Part shown: positions 1 through 8,235 of the stretch, in pieces | Position numbering within the stretch: the stretch's first letter is position 1 | Layout: each line of letters begins with the position of its first letter | Source: Thalassobacterium maritimum | Lineage (GTDB): Bacteria; Verrucomicrobiota; Verrucomicrobiia; Opitutales; Coraliomargaritaceae | Reading direction: 5' to 3' | Length of the DNA: 64,000 bases | NCBI RefSeq assembly: GCF_031127805.1 | Contig: NZ_JARXHW010000001.1 | Coordinates: forward strand, 124,001 to 188,000 | Notes under the pieces: model-generated | The model's input: only the letters and a program-made list of their open reading frames with translations | Told to the model about the DNA's origin: nothing | The model's database searches: none | Made by a program: the position numbers and the translations under genes

Positions 1-330
1 AAAAAGGGTGGCTCACTGACGGTGCGCACCCGCGCGGAGCAAATAAAAAGTGCGGGCGATAATGTATCCAGTAAACTGACAGAATGCTTCCGCATCGGCG
101 ACACCGTCATCCTAGTCGAGGTGCTGGACACTGGCTCCGGGCTCAATAAAGAAGCGATTCAAAAAGCATTCGATCCATTTTACTCGACCAAAACCACCGG
201 CGAAGGCACCGGGCTCGGCCTTTCCGTAACACGTAGCATCATAGAAATGCACCATGGTGTAATGACTCTCCAAAACCGAACCGATACCCAAGGCGCCTGC
301 GTACGCATATGGCTGCCTGCCTCAAGCTAA
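1..330 (+). CDS. Sensor histidine kinase, C-terminal ATPase part (5' end outside window)
   Basis: The frame is open from the first base, so this is the 3' end of a longer gene. The visible 109 residues are the ATP-binding half of a GHKL histidine kinase: a G1 box (DTGSGL), an F box (FDPFYSTK) and a G2 box (GEGTGLGLS), followed by a typical C-terminal strand (VRIWLP). The dimerisation and phosphoacceptor part and any sensor domain lie upstream of the window. It is followed after 9 bp by a response regulator on the same strand, so the two probably form a two-component pair. The stimulus cannot be inferred. Confidence 0.85.
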   Translation, partial: KKGGSLTVRTRAEQIKSAGDNVSSKLTECFRIGDTVILVEVLDTGSGLNKEAIQKAFDPFYSTKTTGEGTGLGLSVTRSIIEMHHGVMTLQNRTDTQGACVRIWLPASS

Positions 331-339
331 GATAAAATC

Positions 340-753
340 ATGATAAAATTCAAGAAATCCACCCCCAATAAAGATGCCCGCCGAGTGCTGGTCATCGACG
401 ACGAACCTGCCTTCACCCGTATGGTCAAACTAAACCTAGAGGGCACAGGCGATTATATCGTAGAGTCTCTAAATGAGAGTCGCAAAGCCTTCGAGGTGGC
501 CAAGGCATTTAAGCCTAACATCGTTTTACTTGATGTGGTGATGCCTGAAGCCGACGGGGGCGACGTAGCCCAAAGCCTACGCAGTCGCAGTCTCACTCAA
601 AACATTCCGATTATTTTCGTATCTGCCATGGTCTCGCAAGAAGAGTCCAAAAAAGGATTCTACCAAAGCGGCGGCGAACATTTCCTAGCCAAGCCAGTGG
701 ACAAGGACACACTTTGCGGCGCGATCGAAACTGTGTTATTAACCCTAAAATAG
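340..753 (+). CDS. Single-domain response regulator (CheY-like receiver)
   Basis: A 137-residue protein consisting of one receiver domain with an 11-residue basic N-terminal extension. The acidic pair D20-D21, phosphoacceptor D65 (in VLLDVVMPE), the conserved Ser at S95 and the switch lysine K118 (LAKP) are all present, so it should be phosphorylatable. There is no output domain, so it would act by protein-protein contact or as a phosphorelay intermediate. It starts 9 bp after the histidine kinase end and is probably co-transcribed with it. The next gene is on the opposite strand. Confidence 0.85.
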   Translation: MIKFKKSTPNKDARRVLVIDDEPAFTRMVKLNLEGTGDYIVESLNESRKAFEVAKAFKPNIVLLDVVMPEADGGDVAQSLRSRSLTQNIPIIFVSAMVSQEESKKGFYQSGGEHFLAKPVDKDTLCGAIETVLLTLK

Positions 754-793
754 GCGCACATCCCCCATCAAACGCCCGGCCCGGCACCCGATT

Positions 794-2443
794 TTAATGA
801 TGCTTGCGCAAGGTGGAGATCACGATATAAATCCCTAACAGGCCCGAGACTACAAAGCCCACGATCCCAATCGCGGGATAGCCCCAAAGGAAGGGGCGCA
901 CACCGGTAGTGATCACTAACGAGGAGCCCATCAGCAAAGAGCCGATGATAATACCCACCGTGAGTCGATTCATAGAGGCATTAATCGTCTCTTCGATATT
1001 CTCGGTGCCGGTGTGATGAAAATTAATCTGCAGTTTTTCGTCTTCTACTTTCTGTAGAATACGCTGCATATTTTCCGGAATACGTTGCATGCTACGCAGC
1101 ATATTGAGCATCGGAAACAGCGTCTGACGCTGAATACTCGAAAAACTCCAGCGCTCTTTATTTAGCTTCACCAAATAAGGGCGCGCGACTTTTTGAATAT
1201 CGAAATGCGGATCCAAGATGCGAGCGGTCTCTTCCACACAGAGAATCGACTTCGAAAGCAGCGCATAATCGGGCGACACTTCGATGCCATTGCTACCGAA
1301 CAAATAGAGCATCTCTAAGCCCACGGTGCCCATTTTAGTGCCCGTCGGCCCAAACTCGCGGTGCTTGTTGAGCAAAAAAGTAATCTCTTTTTCCAAACGA
1401 CGGCGATCGATCCGGCGATCATCAACCGACATGTGCTGCGCCACCCGAATCACCTTGTCCGCATCGCGCTCGGTAATCGCAGCAAACATATCCGCCAAAT
1501 GAAAACGCATCTGCATGGTAATCTGCCCTGCCTGCCCCCAATCAATAAAGCAAATCTTCTGATCGTCTGTAATCAGCATATTGCCAGGGTGCGGATCCGC
1601 GTGAAAAAAGCCAGTGCCCACGATCTGGTGAAAGATCGACTCCCCGCCCATGCGGGCTACCCGTTCCGCGACTTCGGGCTCCAGTGTGATTTGGTCGGGC
1701 GCAAAGCCTTCCACCCATTCTGTCACCAGCAGTCGGCGCGAAGTCAGCTCGCGATATACCTTCGGCGCAAAGACATTTGCCTGCTCGGTATTTAAAGCGA
1801 TGAAGATTTCAGCATTGTCGGCCTCATTGCGATAATCGAGCTCCTCTTCGAGACGCTTCTCAGCCTCACGAACCAAGGAAGGAAAATTATAGGGCCTCAG
1901 CTCTTCAATGCGCGCATGCACCTGTTTGGCAAACCAGCCGATGATCTCCATATCAGCGGAAATCGTTTTATGAATCTCGGAGCGCTGTATTTTAACAGCC
2001 ACTTCAGCTCCAGTGGAGATCAATTTCGCTCGATAAACCTGCCCCAATGAACCCGCGGCCACTGGGTGAGGGTCAAACTCGGCAAAGACCTCCTCCAATT
2101 CGCGCCCGAGTGCCTTGAGTGCGACCGGCTTAATAGTCTCAAAGGGCTGCGTATCCACATCGTTACGCAACTTTTTAAGCTCCATCACCAGCGGCTCGGG
2201 CAAACGGTCTGGGCGGGTGCTAAGAATCTGCCCAAATTTGACGAAAATCGGGCCCAATTCCTCACAGGCATTCCGCACACGCTCATAAGCTGTCAGGTGC
2301 GTCACCTTCTTACGCACCAGGTTCTTTAATAAGAACTGCGGCGTATCCAGCTGAAGCAATAAATCCTCAAACCCCCAACGCACCAAGATCGCCACAATTT
2401 CGGGCGCACGCACTGCATTGGATAAGTAATTGAAGGGTTTCAT
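794..2443 (-). CDS. ABC1/UbiB-family atypical kinase (AarF-like)
   Basis: A 549-residue ABC1/AarF/UbiB protein kinase-like ATPase. The family landmarks are visible: KFGQ in the N-terminal extension, the Ala-rich nucleotide loop (AAGSLGQVY), the ExD-type segment (EEELDYRNEA), the catalytic segment HADPHPGN and a metal-binding DWG in place of DFG. Two hydrophobic helices occupy roughly residues 497-545, the usual C-terminal membrane anchor. Family members support isoprenoid lipid (quinone) metabolism through ATPase activity; the substrate here is unknown and no ubi or men genes adjoin it. A small phasin-like gene lies just upstream on the same strand and may be co-transcribed. Confidence 0.88.
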   Translation of the reverse strand: MKPFNYLSNAVRAPEIVAILVRWGFEDLLLQLDTPQFLLKNLVRKKVTHLTAYERVRNACEELGPIFVKFGQILSTRPDRLPEPLVMELKKLRNDVDTQPFETIKPVALKALGRELEEVFAEFDPHPVAAGSLGQVYRAKLISTGAEVAVKIQRSEIHKTISADMEIIGWFAKQVHARIEELRPYNFPSLVREAEKRLEEELDYRNEADNAEIFIALNTEQANVFAPKVYRELTSRRLLVTEWVEGFAPDQITLEPEVAERVARMGGESIFHQIVGTGFFHADPHPGNMLITDDQKICFIDWGQAGQITMQMRFHLADMFAAITERDADKVIRVAQHMSVDDRRIDRRRLEKEITFLLNKHREFGPTGTKMGTVGLEMLYLFGSNGIEVSPDYALLSKSILCVEETARILDPHFDIQKVARPYLVKLNKERWSFSSIQRQTLFPMLNMLRSMQRIPENMQRILQKVEDEKLQINFHHTGTENIEETINASMNRLTVGIIIGSLLMGSSLVITTGVRPFLWGYPAIGIVGFVVSGLLGIYIVISTLRKHH

Positions 2444-2498
2444 ATATTAAGTTAAGAATCCTGCTGGGGCTGCGCTGGTAAAGTCCCCTGACACGACA

Positions 2499-2523
2499 CG
2501 GGCGTCACAAGTGAAGCCCCTAC
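2499..2523 (-). repeat. 25-bp REP-like inverted-repeat element, copy 1
   Basis: Read on the minus strand this starts GTAGGGGCTTCACTTGTGA and ends in CGCCCG. It matches two further copies at 55568-55592 and 55622-55646, with differences confined to a few positions. It lies in the 117-bp gap between the phasin-like gene and the UbiB-family gene. The sequence is a partial dyad centred on TCACTTGTGA. Intergenic placement and palindromic form resemble REP/MITE-type dispersed repeats; function is unknown. Confidence 0.5.
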
Positions 2524-2560
2524 AAAAAAACAAGACTGCGAGAGGTAAGCTCAGGCAACC

Positions 2561-2875
2561 TCAGTCCTCATTCGGAAACTCTTTGTGCAGCTTTCCTTCG
2601 AGTGCTGTCACACGGGCAGCCAGCGCATCGTATTGATCCTTGGTCACAACATTTGCGCGATTGAGCATCTCGCAAAAAAGCTTACTGGCTTCAACTTTTG
2701 CTTTCTCGGTTTCAGTGCGGCCTTCTTCAACGATTTTGTCCGACATCGCAGCCGCCTCGTCTTTAGTCAACTTGCCCTTTTCCACCAATTCATCCATTGA
2801 CTCCAGAACTTTATCTTTCGTCACGACAGCCACGCCAATGCCAGCCAACATAGTTTTCTTTACGAGATCGATCAT
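2561..2875 (-). CDS. Small phasin-like / PhaF-type helical protein
   Basis: A 104-residue, charged, helix-forming protein. It begins with a short hydrophobic stretch (MIDLVKKTMLAGIGVAVVTKDKV), continues with a Lys/Glu-rich helical region and ends with a heptad-like segment (DALAARVTALEGKL) suited to coiled-coil association. This layout matches phasin-superfamily or polyhydroxyalkanoate-regulator-like small proteins, though length and composition rather than a catalytic motif drive the call. No PHA synthase is visible nearby, so granule binding is not supported. The ABC1/UbiB gene follows downstream on the same strand. The ribE stop lies 56 bp upstream. Confidence 0.6.
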   Translation of the reverse strand: MIDLVKKTMLAGIGVAVVTKDKVLESMDELVEKGKLTKDEAAAMSDKIVEEGRTETEKAKVEASKLFCEMLNRANVVTKDQYDALAARVTALEGKLHKEFPNED

Positions 2876-2930
2876 AGTGGTCGAAAGATACTCCAGTCCT
2901 ATCAGAAATACAAGAGCACAAAGCGAGTTA

Positions 2931-3521
2931 CTACGACTTCGCGAAGAGCTTCTCGACGTATTTTGCGATCAGGTCGTTTTCCAAATTCACGAGATCGCCG
3001 ACCTTTTTGGTATGCAGATTGGTCACCTCCATCGTGTGCGGGATTAACCAAATCGCAAAACCGCTGTCGTCGACTTCGGCTACAGTCAGTGAAATGCCAT
3101 CCACTGTTATGCTGCCTTTGTGCACAATATAGCGTAATTTGTCGGGCTCACACTGAATGCGGAAAAAGAAGTCCTTGCCCCGCGGCTCGATCGCTTCGAT
3201 CACGCCAGTGCCATCAACGTGCCCCGACACAAAGTGCCCGCCCATACGCGTGCTCGGCAGCAGTGCACGTTCGAGGTTGACCTTCCCCCCGGGACCGACA
3301 CCACCGATCGAAGTCAAGCGCTTGCTCTCTTCCAATAGATCAAACTCGATCCGATTCTCGGAAAATGCGACTGCCGTCAAGCAGCAGCCATTCACCGCCA
3401 CGCTATCGCCCAATTGTAGATCTTTGGTGACTGCATGCGCCTCCAAGATCAGGCGCCAAGCATTTTCGGTCTCCTCAAAAGAGATGACCTTGCCAGTTTC
3501 TTCAACGATTCCTGTAAACAT
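2931..3521 (-). CDS. ribE: Riboflavin synthase, alpha subunit
   Basis: A 196-residue riboflavin synthase, which dismutates two 6,7-dimethyl-8-ribityllumazine molecules into riboflavin and a pyrimidinedione. It begins with the hallmark MFTGIVEETG and has the expected tandem lumazine-binding repeats: the first half contains the GDSVAVNGCCLTA segment, the second the matching GSITVDGISLTV segment. Length is normal for the family. Other rib genes are not in the window. It is the gene after folE2 on the same strand with a 38-bp gap; both enzymes belong to GTP-derived cofactor pathways (flavin and folate), so a small cofactor operon is plausible. Confidence 0.95.
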   Translation of the reverse strand: MFTGIVEETGKVISFEETENAWRLILEAHAVTKDLQLGDSVAVNGCCLTAVAFSENRIEFDLLEESKRLTSIGGVGPGGKVNLERALLPSTRMGGHFVSGHVDGTGVIEAIEPRGKDFFFRIQCEPDKLRYIVHKGSITVDGISLTVAEVDDSGFAIWLIPHTMEVTNLHTKKVGDLVNLENDLIAKYVEKLFAKS

Positions 3522-3559
3522 AAGTCGAAAACGGTGCGCTCCCTCGCGAATTTAGCGGA

Positions 3560-4540
3560 TTAACGGATTAGCGATTTAAAATCTTCGAAATGTCCGGTAA
3601 AGCCACCGGGCACGCCCTTGTTAATCACAGCGACCGCATCGTGTGAGTGCAGAGATTCAAGGTGCGCACAGGCCACTTGAAAGTCGGCAATCTTAGGCTC
3701 GGCGTCGAGCTGCTCGTGCAACAGACGTGCAGCATCCTCGATAAATTTGGTATAGGCGCCATTCATTTCGGCAAAGGCCTGCTCATCCTCACGCTTAACC
3801 ATCACCTGAGTCTCCGTTTGCAGGGCTTCTAAGCACAGCTCTTGCAAGCGCTCAATACTGAGGTGTTCCCCATCAGCCACTTCTACACTCACGCGTGCGG
3901 TGCTACGCTGCGAGTGCGGGATACTGTAAACATCGCGGCTAGAGCGGGCGTGCTCTGACAACTCCGAAGAGCAGGGACAGGCCGAGGAATAGACGAAATC
4001 GAAATGGATGTATTTGCGAAAACGGTTCAGCTCATCGACGCGCCCTTCGAAGGCGGCGCGGTAATACTGCCAGCCCTCAAGCCCACTACGCAGGCTTGGC
4101 TTCATGATGGGATATTCAAACGAAAGCTTCAGTTGCGCACGGTGCGCGTGAATCTCCTCCTTATACTGGAGCAGGATTTCATTCAAGAGATCGGGCGTAA
4201 AGATGCGGTCTTGAAAGGTGTAAAACACACGCATGATGCGTGACATGTTGATGCCCTTTTGGTTGGCTTCCAGCGAAACTGTGCCCGTGACTGAAGTCTC
4301 CAGGGTGAGCGTATCCGAACTTGATGTGATATAGCGTAGCGGCAGGCGAAAGTTAGAAATCCCGACTTTGAGGATGGGCACATTCGCCCCGAAGATATGC
4401 TGCGAATCTGCATTTTGCATATCGGGCAGTGCTGCGCGATACTCGTCGGTCAGGACGAAGTCGCGGTCGTAGACCTTGCTCAATTTCGGCGCGGACGCAT
4501 TCAATTGATTCGGCGATGTAGAACTAGTTTCGGATTTCAT
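3560..4540 (-). CDS. folE2: GTP cyclohydrolase IB (FolE2)
   Basis: A 326-residue FolE2-type GTP cyclohydrolase I, converting GTP to 7,8-dihydroneopterin triphosphate for folate synthesis. Recognisable segments are the N-terminal VGISNFRLP, a mid-protein GLEGWQYY, the active-site cysteine region SSACPCSSELSEHAR and the SQRSTARVSVE segment. FolE2 is the alternative to the zinc-dependent FolE and in many bacteria is favoured under zinc limitation; no Zur-like operator could be identified here. It is transcribed divergently from the metallo-hydrolase gene at 4719 and lies 38 bp upstream of ribE. Confidence 0.93.
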   Translation of the reverse strand: MKSETSSTSPNQLNASAPKLSKVYDRDFVLTDEYRAALPDMQNADSQHIFGANVPILKVGISNFRLPLRYITSSSDTLTLETSVTGTVSLEANQKGINMSRIMRVFYTFQDRIFTPDLLNEILLQYKEEIHAHRAQLKLSFEYPIMKPSLRSGLEGWQYYRAAFEGRVDELNRFRKYIHFDFVYSSACPCSSELSEHARSSRDVYSIPHSQRSTARVSVEVADGEHLSIERLQELCLEALQTETQVMVKREDEQAFAEMNGAYTKFIEDAARLLHEQLDAEPKIADFQVACAHLESLHSHDAVAVINKGVPGGFTGHFEDFKSLIR

Positions 4541-4718
4541 GTGACTAAGATCGTAACAACGATGTTAACTATACTTTGTTTCAAAATGTCGCAGAAGGGC
4601 TAAAGCGCAAGCGCCAGACTCAATTCAAACGAGCGGGCAGCTAAAGTATGAATCCATGGATACGCAAGCGCGTAAAAAGGCTTTACCCATGACCGCTCTG
4701 GCATACAACTGCGCGGCA

Positions 4719-5519
4719 ATGTCCATCGAATTCCAAATATTAGGCTCCAGCAGCGGTGGTAACTGCGCCCTACTCCACACCGGGCATACTAAGGTGCTCG
4801 TCGATGTGGGCTTCTCGGCCAAGCGCATTGGCTGCATGCTGGAAGCCGTCGGCGAATCACTCGACGCAATCGACGCGGTCTTCCTGACTCACGAACACAG
4901 CGACCATGCCCAAGGCATTCGCGGTCTGGCCAAACGCGCCGACTTACCCGTATTTGCCAACCGCGACACGGCCGATGCCGTGCAAGCGAAGGCCACCAAG
5001 CCTGTAAATTGGCAAATTTTTCAGACTGGCACTGATTTTAGCTTTCGCGACCTGAAGGTGCGTTCCTTCGCCCTGCCCCATGATGCCTACGATCCCGTCG
5101 GCTTCAAATTCAACTGGGGGCAAGAGGGCGATCTCTTTTCGCCCCCCCGCAGTCTCGCCTGGGTCACCGACCTCGGCTACGTGCCCGAGCATGTCAAAGC
5201 TCATATCCGCGATGTGCAAACTTTGGTGGTCGAAGCCAACTACGACGAGGAGCTGCTGGAGCAAGACGAGCGCCGCCCATGGTCCACCAAACAGCGCATT
5301 CGCGGGCGACATGGCCACCTTTCCAATCACGCCAGCTTCGAGCTAGTCGAAGAACTTTCTCAACAAAGCACCTTGCAGCAGGTCTATCTCGCCCACTTAA
5401 GTAAGGATTGTAACAATGCCCGGCTGGTGCACGAAAAGTTTGCACCCTTGCTAAAGAAGCTATCCATAAAGGTCGTCGACCCGCAAAGCGGCATCGCTCC
5501 TGCTTCCAAAGTAATCTAA
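4719..5519 (+). CDS. Metallo-beta-lactamase-fold hydrolase (YycJ/WalJ-like)
   Basis: A 266-residue MBL-fold enzyme when started at the ATG at 4719, so that it opens with MSIEFQILGSSSGGN, the usual first strand and glycine turn of this subfamily. A start at 4656 would add 21 residues with no family resemblance. The metal-binding signature is THEHSDH; further ligands are likely the His in ALPHDAYD and the Asp in WVTDLG, with a late His in VYLAHLSKDCN. Close relatives act as nucleases or hydrolases of the YycJ type; the substrate is unknown. Pyruvate kinase follows 50 bp downstream. Confidence 0.85.
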   Translation: MSIEFQILGSSSGGNCALLHTGHTKVLVDVGFSAKRIGCMLEAVGESLDAIDAVFLTHEHSDHAQGIRGLAKRADLPVFANRDTADAVQAKATKPVNWQIFQTGTDFSFRDLKVRSFALPHDAYDPVGFKFNWGQEGDLFSPPRSLAWVTDLGYVPEHVKAHIRDVQTLVVEANYDEELLEQDERRPWSTKQRIRGRHGHLSNHASFELVEELSQQSTLQQVYLAHLSKDCNNARLVHEKFAPLLKKLSIKVVDPQSGIAPASKVI

Positions 5520-5569
5520 CTACACGCAATCACACATTTCCTCAAAAAATTCTCCCCACGAATTTTACT

Positions 5570-6991
5570 ATGAAACGAACCGTACATAAAACCAAAATCA
5601 TTTTCACGATTGGTCCTGCCACCCAGGACGAGGCCACACTCGAGAAATTGATCAAAGCTGGCGTTGATATCTGCCGCATTAATATGGCACACGCCGATCA
5701 CGCATGGACACGAGAAATCATCCAACGCGTGCGCAAAGTCTGTGACAAAGTGGGTCGCCACATCGCGATCATGATGGACGTGAAAGGTCCCGAAATCCGC
5801 ACCTGCGACGTGCCCGAAACCTATGAGCTAGAAAAAGACGAAATCTTTGAATTCACCTATGGTGAAGGCATCGGCAGCACCACGGAGGAAGGTCTGCGCC
5901 GCGTCGATGTGAACTATCCGGGCTTTTCCAAAGACATTAATGAGGGCGACACCATTCTCGTCGACAGTGGCCTGATTCGCCTGCGCGTGCTACGCATTGA
6001 GGGCTCTCGCGTGCGCTGCCAAGTGCTGATCCCTGGCCCCATGGGCAACCGCCGCCACATCAATCTGCCAGGTGTGCGTGTCAACCTGCCAGCCTTGACC
6101 AAAAAAGATCAGGGCGATGTGGATGTCGGCATCGAGCAAGAAATCGAGTTTTTCGCACTCTCCTTCGTGCGTGAACCTAAGGATCTGGAAGAATTCCACA
6201 CCTATCTGGAAGATCATGGCTCCAAGGCCAAGATCATCGCAAAAATCGAGGATCAGCAAGCCATTGCCAACCTAGATGGCATCATCAAGGCATCCGACGG
6301 CCTGATGGTCGCTCGTGGTGACCTCGGTATCGAATGCCCGTTTGAGGATCTACCGATCATTCAGACACGTGCGATCAACACCTGCGTGCAAGGCACCAAG
6401 CCTGTCATCGTGGCCACTCACATGCTGGAATCGATGATTGAATCACCGATCCCAACACGTGCGGAAGTCACCGACATCGCAAACGCGATCCGCGAGCAAG
6501 CCGACTGTGTCATGCTCTCCGGTGAGACCACTGTGGGTAAATACCCGGTCGAATGTGTGGAAACCATCCAGCGTATCGCCACTCGTATCGAGGAGGAAGA
6601 AACACAAGTGCTACGTAAAGACCTCTCACTGCGCCTGCCACGCTCTAAAATGCTGCGTTCCGCTGCCTATCTGGCATCGGATCTGGATGGCTCGCTTGTG
6701 GTCTTCACACGTCGCGGTATTTTCGCACAAAAGCTCTCCTCGTTACGCCCGAATGTGCCGATTTACGCCTTCACGGATAACCCAGTGCTATTCAAGCAAT
6801 TGCTGATCATGCGTGGCGTTGAGCCGTTTTTCATGGAGTTCGACCACGACCATGAAACCACGATCCAACGCGCATTTGGACGCCTCAAGCGCCAAGGCTG
6901 GCGCAAAGAAGGCGACCCCATCGTCGTGATCACAAAGATGTATGCAGGTGAAAAGTTGATCGACAGCACTCAGATCCGCGCTATAGATTAA
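5570..6991 (+). CDS. pyk: Pyruvate kinase (divergent clade)
   Basis: A 473-residue pyruvate kinase (phosphoenolpyruvate + ADP to pyruvate + ATP). The barrel is clear: KIIFTIGPAT at the N-terminus, VKGPEIRT, the catalytic-lysine segment AKIED, the metal-site segment MVARGDLGIE, and PTRAEVTDIANA followed by VMLSGETTVGKYP. The C-terminal domain ends in a VVITKM segment. Several usually invariant positions differ: RLNFSHG is replaced by RINMAHA, TKGPEIRT by VKGPEIRT and ATQMLESM by ATHMLESM. This suggests a distinct pyruvate kinase lineage, or one with altered allostery or substrate range. A perfect 24-bp hairpin starts at the stop codon. Confidence 0.92.
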   Translation: MKRTVHKTKIIFTIGPATQDEATLEKLIKAGVDICRINMAHADHAWTREIIQRVRKVCDKVGRHIAIMMDVKGPEIRTCDVPETYELEKDEIFEFTYGEGIGSTTEEGLRRVDVNYPGFSKDINEGDTILVDSGLIRLRVLRIEGSRVRCQVLIPGPMGNRRHINLPGVRVNLPALTKKDQGDVDVGIEQEIEFFALSFVREPKDLEEFHTYLEDHGSKAKIIAKIEDQQAIANLDGIIKASDGLMVARGDLGIECPFEDLPIIQTRAINTCVQGTKPVIVATHMLESMIESPIPTRAEVTDIANAIREQADCVMLSGETTVGKYPVECVETIQRIATRIEEEETQVLRKDLSLRLPRSKMLRSAAYLASDLDGSLVVFTRRGIFAQKLSSLRPNVPIYAFTDNPVLFKQLLIMRGVEPFFMEFDHDHETTIQRAFGRLKRQGWRKEGDPIVVITKMYAGEKLIDSTQIRAID

Positions 6992-7014
6992 GGTCTATCC
7001 TTCAGGATAGACCT
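6991..7014 (+). terminator. Hairpin directly after pyk
   Basis: AGGTCTATCC and GGATAGACCT form a perfect 10-bp stem closed by TTCA (the loop bases can add an eleventh pair). It begins on the last base of the pyk stop codon. No T-run follows, so it is more likely an mRNA-stabilising hairpin or weak or factor-assisted terminator than an intrinsic terminator. The next gene starts 19 bp beyond it. Confidence 0.45.
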
Positions 7015-7032
7015 ACACGCATTCCCCTGCTC

Positions 7033-7512
7033 ATGGATAAGATAAAATCACTCCTCCTCCCGCTTGCACTCGTATTTGCGGGCATTGCAATCTTCGAATT
7101 TGGTGCGCGCTACGGTGCCACTAATATGCGAGCTTACGCCATCGCTAGTGAGTTGCAGTTTCCACTAAACATCTATGAACAAGCAGTATCGAGCATGGAC
7201 GCTGGCTCCAAAGAGACCTTCGCAGCCATGATCGACAACGGAATCGCAGTCGGGGCCCTACATCGCAAGGTGTGGTATCTGAAAAAGGACGCACGTTCCA
7301 AGCTGGATACAGTCTTAGCACGTGCGCTTTCCACACGTGGCGAAGCTGTATGCGAACGCTTCGCCTCCATGCAGGCAAGCGAAGATCTACCCACCTACAA
7401 CAAGAACAAGCTGACGGAAATCTGCGAGGCAGTCGATATTGCAAGGCTTGAACTGGTCGACCACACATCCAGCCCTGCAGATTCCATTACAGAGCAGCAG
7501 GAATCACTCTAA
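7033..7512 (+). CDS. Hypothetical membrane-anchored protein
   Basis: 159 residues, not recognised. A single hydrophobic segment near the N-terminus (about residues 7-24, LLLPLALVFAGIAIFEFG) looks like an uncleaved signal anchor. The rest is a hydrophilic, mainly helical domain with two cysteines (around CERFAS and EICEAV). It follows pyk by 41 bp with a hairpin between, and ends 20 bp before a strong intrinsic terminator, so it may be the last gene of a pyk transcript. No catalytic motif is seen. Confidence 0.65.
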   Translation: MDKIKSLLLPLALVFAGIAIFEFGARYGATNMRAYAIASELQFPLNIYEQAVSSMDAGSKETFAAMIDNGIAVGALHRKVWYLKKDARSKLDTVLARALSTRGEAVCERFASMQASEDLPTYNKNKLTEICEAVDIARLELVDHTSSPADSITEQQESL

Positions 7513-7532
7513 GCAAATATTCATGCATTACA

Positions 7533-7566
7533 GGCAGAGATCGCACAGGCGATCTCTGCCTTTTTT
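7533..7566 (+). terminator. Intrinsic terminator
   Basis: GGCAGAGATCGC (7533-7544) pairs perfectly with GCGATCTCTGCC (7549-7560) around the loop ACAG, followed by six T residues (7561-7566). The 12-bp GC-containing stem plus T-run is a textbook Rho-independent terminator for plus-strand transcripts from pyk and the small membrane protein gene. It sits between convergent genes, just before the upp 3' end. Confidence 0.9.
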
Positions 7567-7606
7567 ATGCGCATAGAGCGACTACTTGCCGGACCTAGCG
7601 AAGCAC

Positions 7607-8227
7607 TCAGGTGTTGAACAAGCGGTCTCCGAAATCCCCCAGTCCGGGCAGAATGTATCGATCCTCGTTCAGCTCACGATCAATCTTGCCGGCCACAATC
7701 GGCACATCGGGATGCGCCGCCTCAAACGCAGCAATGCCTTCGGGCGCAGCAATGATGCAAACCATGTTTACACGCTTGGCACCATGGGCCTTAATTTGCT
7801 CCACGCATTGTGCAGCGGAGCCCCCCGTAGCCAACATCGGGTCGAGCACGAAAACCTGCGAGCTCGCAGTCAAATCCGGCATTTTTGCATAATAACAGCT
7901 CGCCTCAGCGGTATTTTCGTCCCGCTCCATACCTATGTAACCAACGCTGGAGCCAGGAATGATATCCATTGCAGGATCCAGCATGCCCAAGCCTGCGCGC
8001 AAAATCGGCACAAAGACAACCCCCGGGCTCAGGTGCGCACCATCCGCCATTTCCAGCGGGGTTTGCACTTTTACAGAATCGAGACTGAGCAACTTGGCCG
8101 CCTCCACCATGATGACTTCCGTCATCCCCTTGCAGCAGCGTCGAAACTCAGAGGCCGAGGTCGAACGATCACGCAAGATCGTTAAATAATGTTGTACGAG
8201 TGGATGACTGGATAGGTCTGTGGTCAT
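7607..8227 (-). CDS. upp: Uracil phosphoribosyltransferase
   Basis: A 206-residue UPRT, converting uracil and PRPP to UMP in pyrimidine salvage. The PRPP-binding loop is visible as VFVLDPMLATGGS, and the C-terminal uracil-contact region with VAGKIDRELNEDRYILPGLGDFGDR is typical. Length is normal for bacterial Upp. It lies 8 bp downstream of punA on the same strand, so purine and pyrimidine base salvage are probably co-transcribed. It converges on the plus-strand terminator at 7533-7566. Confidence 0.95.
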   Translation of the reverse strand: MTTDLSSHPLVQHYLTILRDRSTSASEFRRCCKGMTEVIMVEAAKLLSLDSVKVQTPLEMADGAHLSPGVVFVPILRAGLGMLDPAMDIIPGSSVGYIGMERDENTAEASCYYAKMPDLTASSQVFVLDPMLATGGSAAQCVEQIKAHGAKRVNMVCIIAAPEGIAAFEAAHPDVPIVAGKIDRELNEDRYILPGLGDFGDRLFNT

Positions 8228-8235
8228 AATATTCT

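Noticed and set aside
1361..1795. 144-codon plus-strand frame within the UbiB-like gene
   Set aside because: Fully antisense to conserved kinase motifs; composition is that of a shadow frame.
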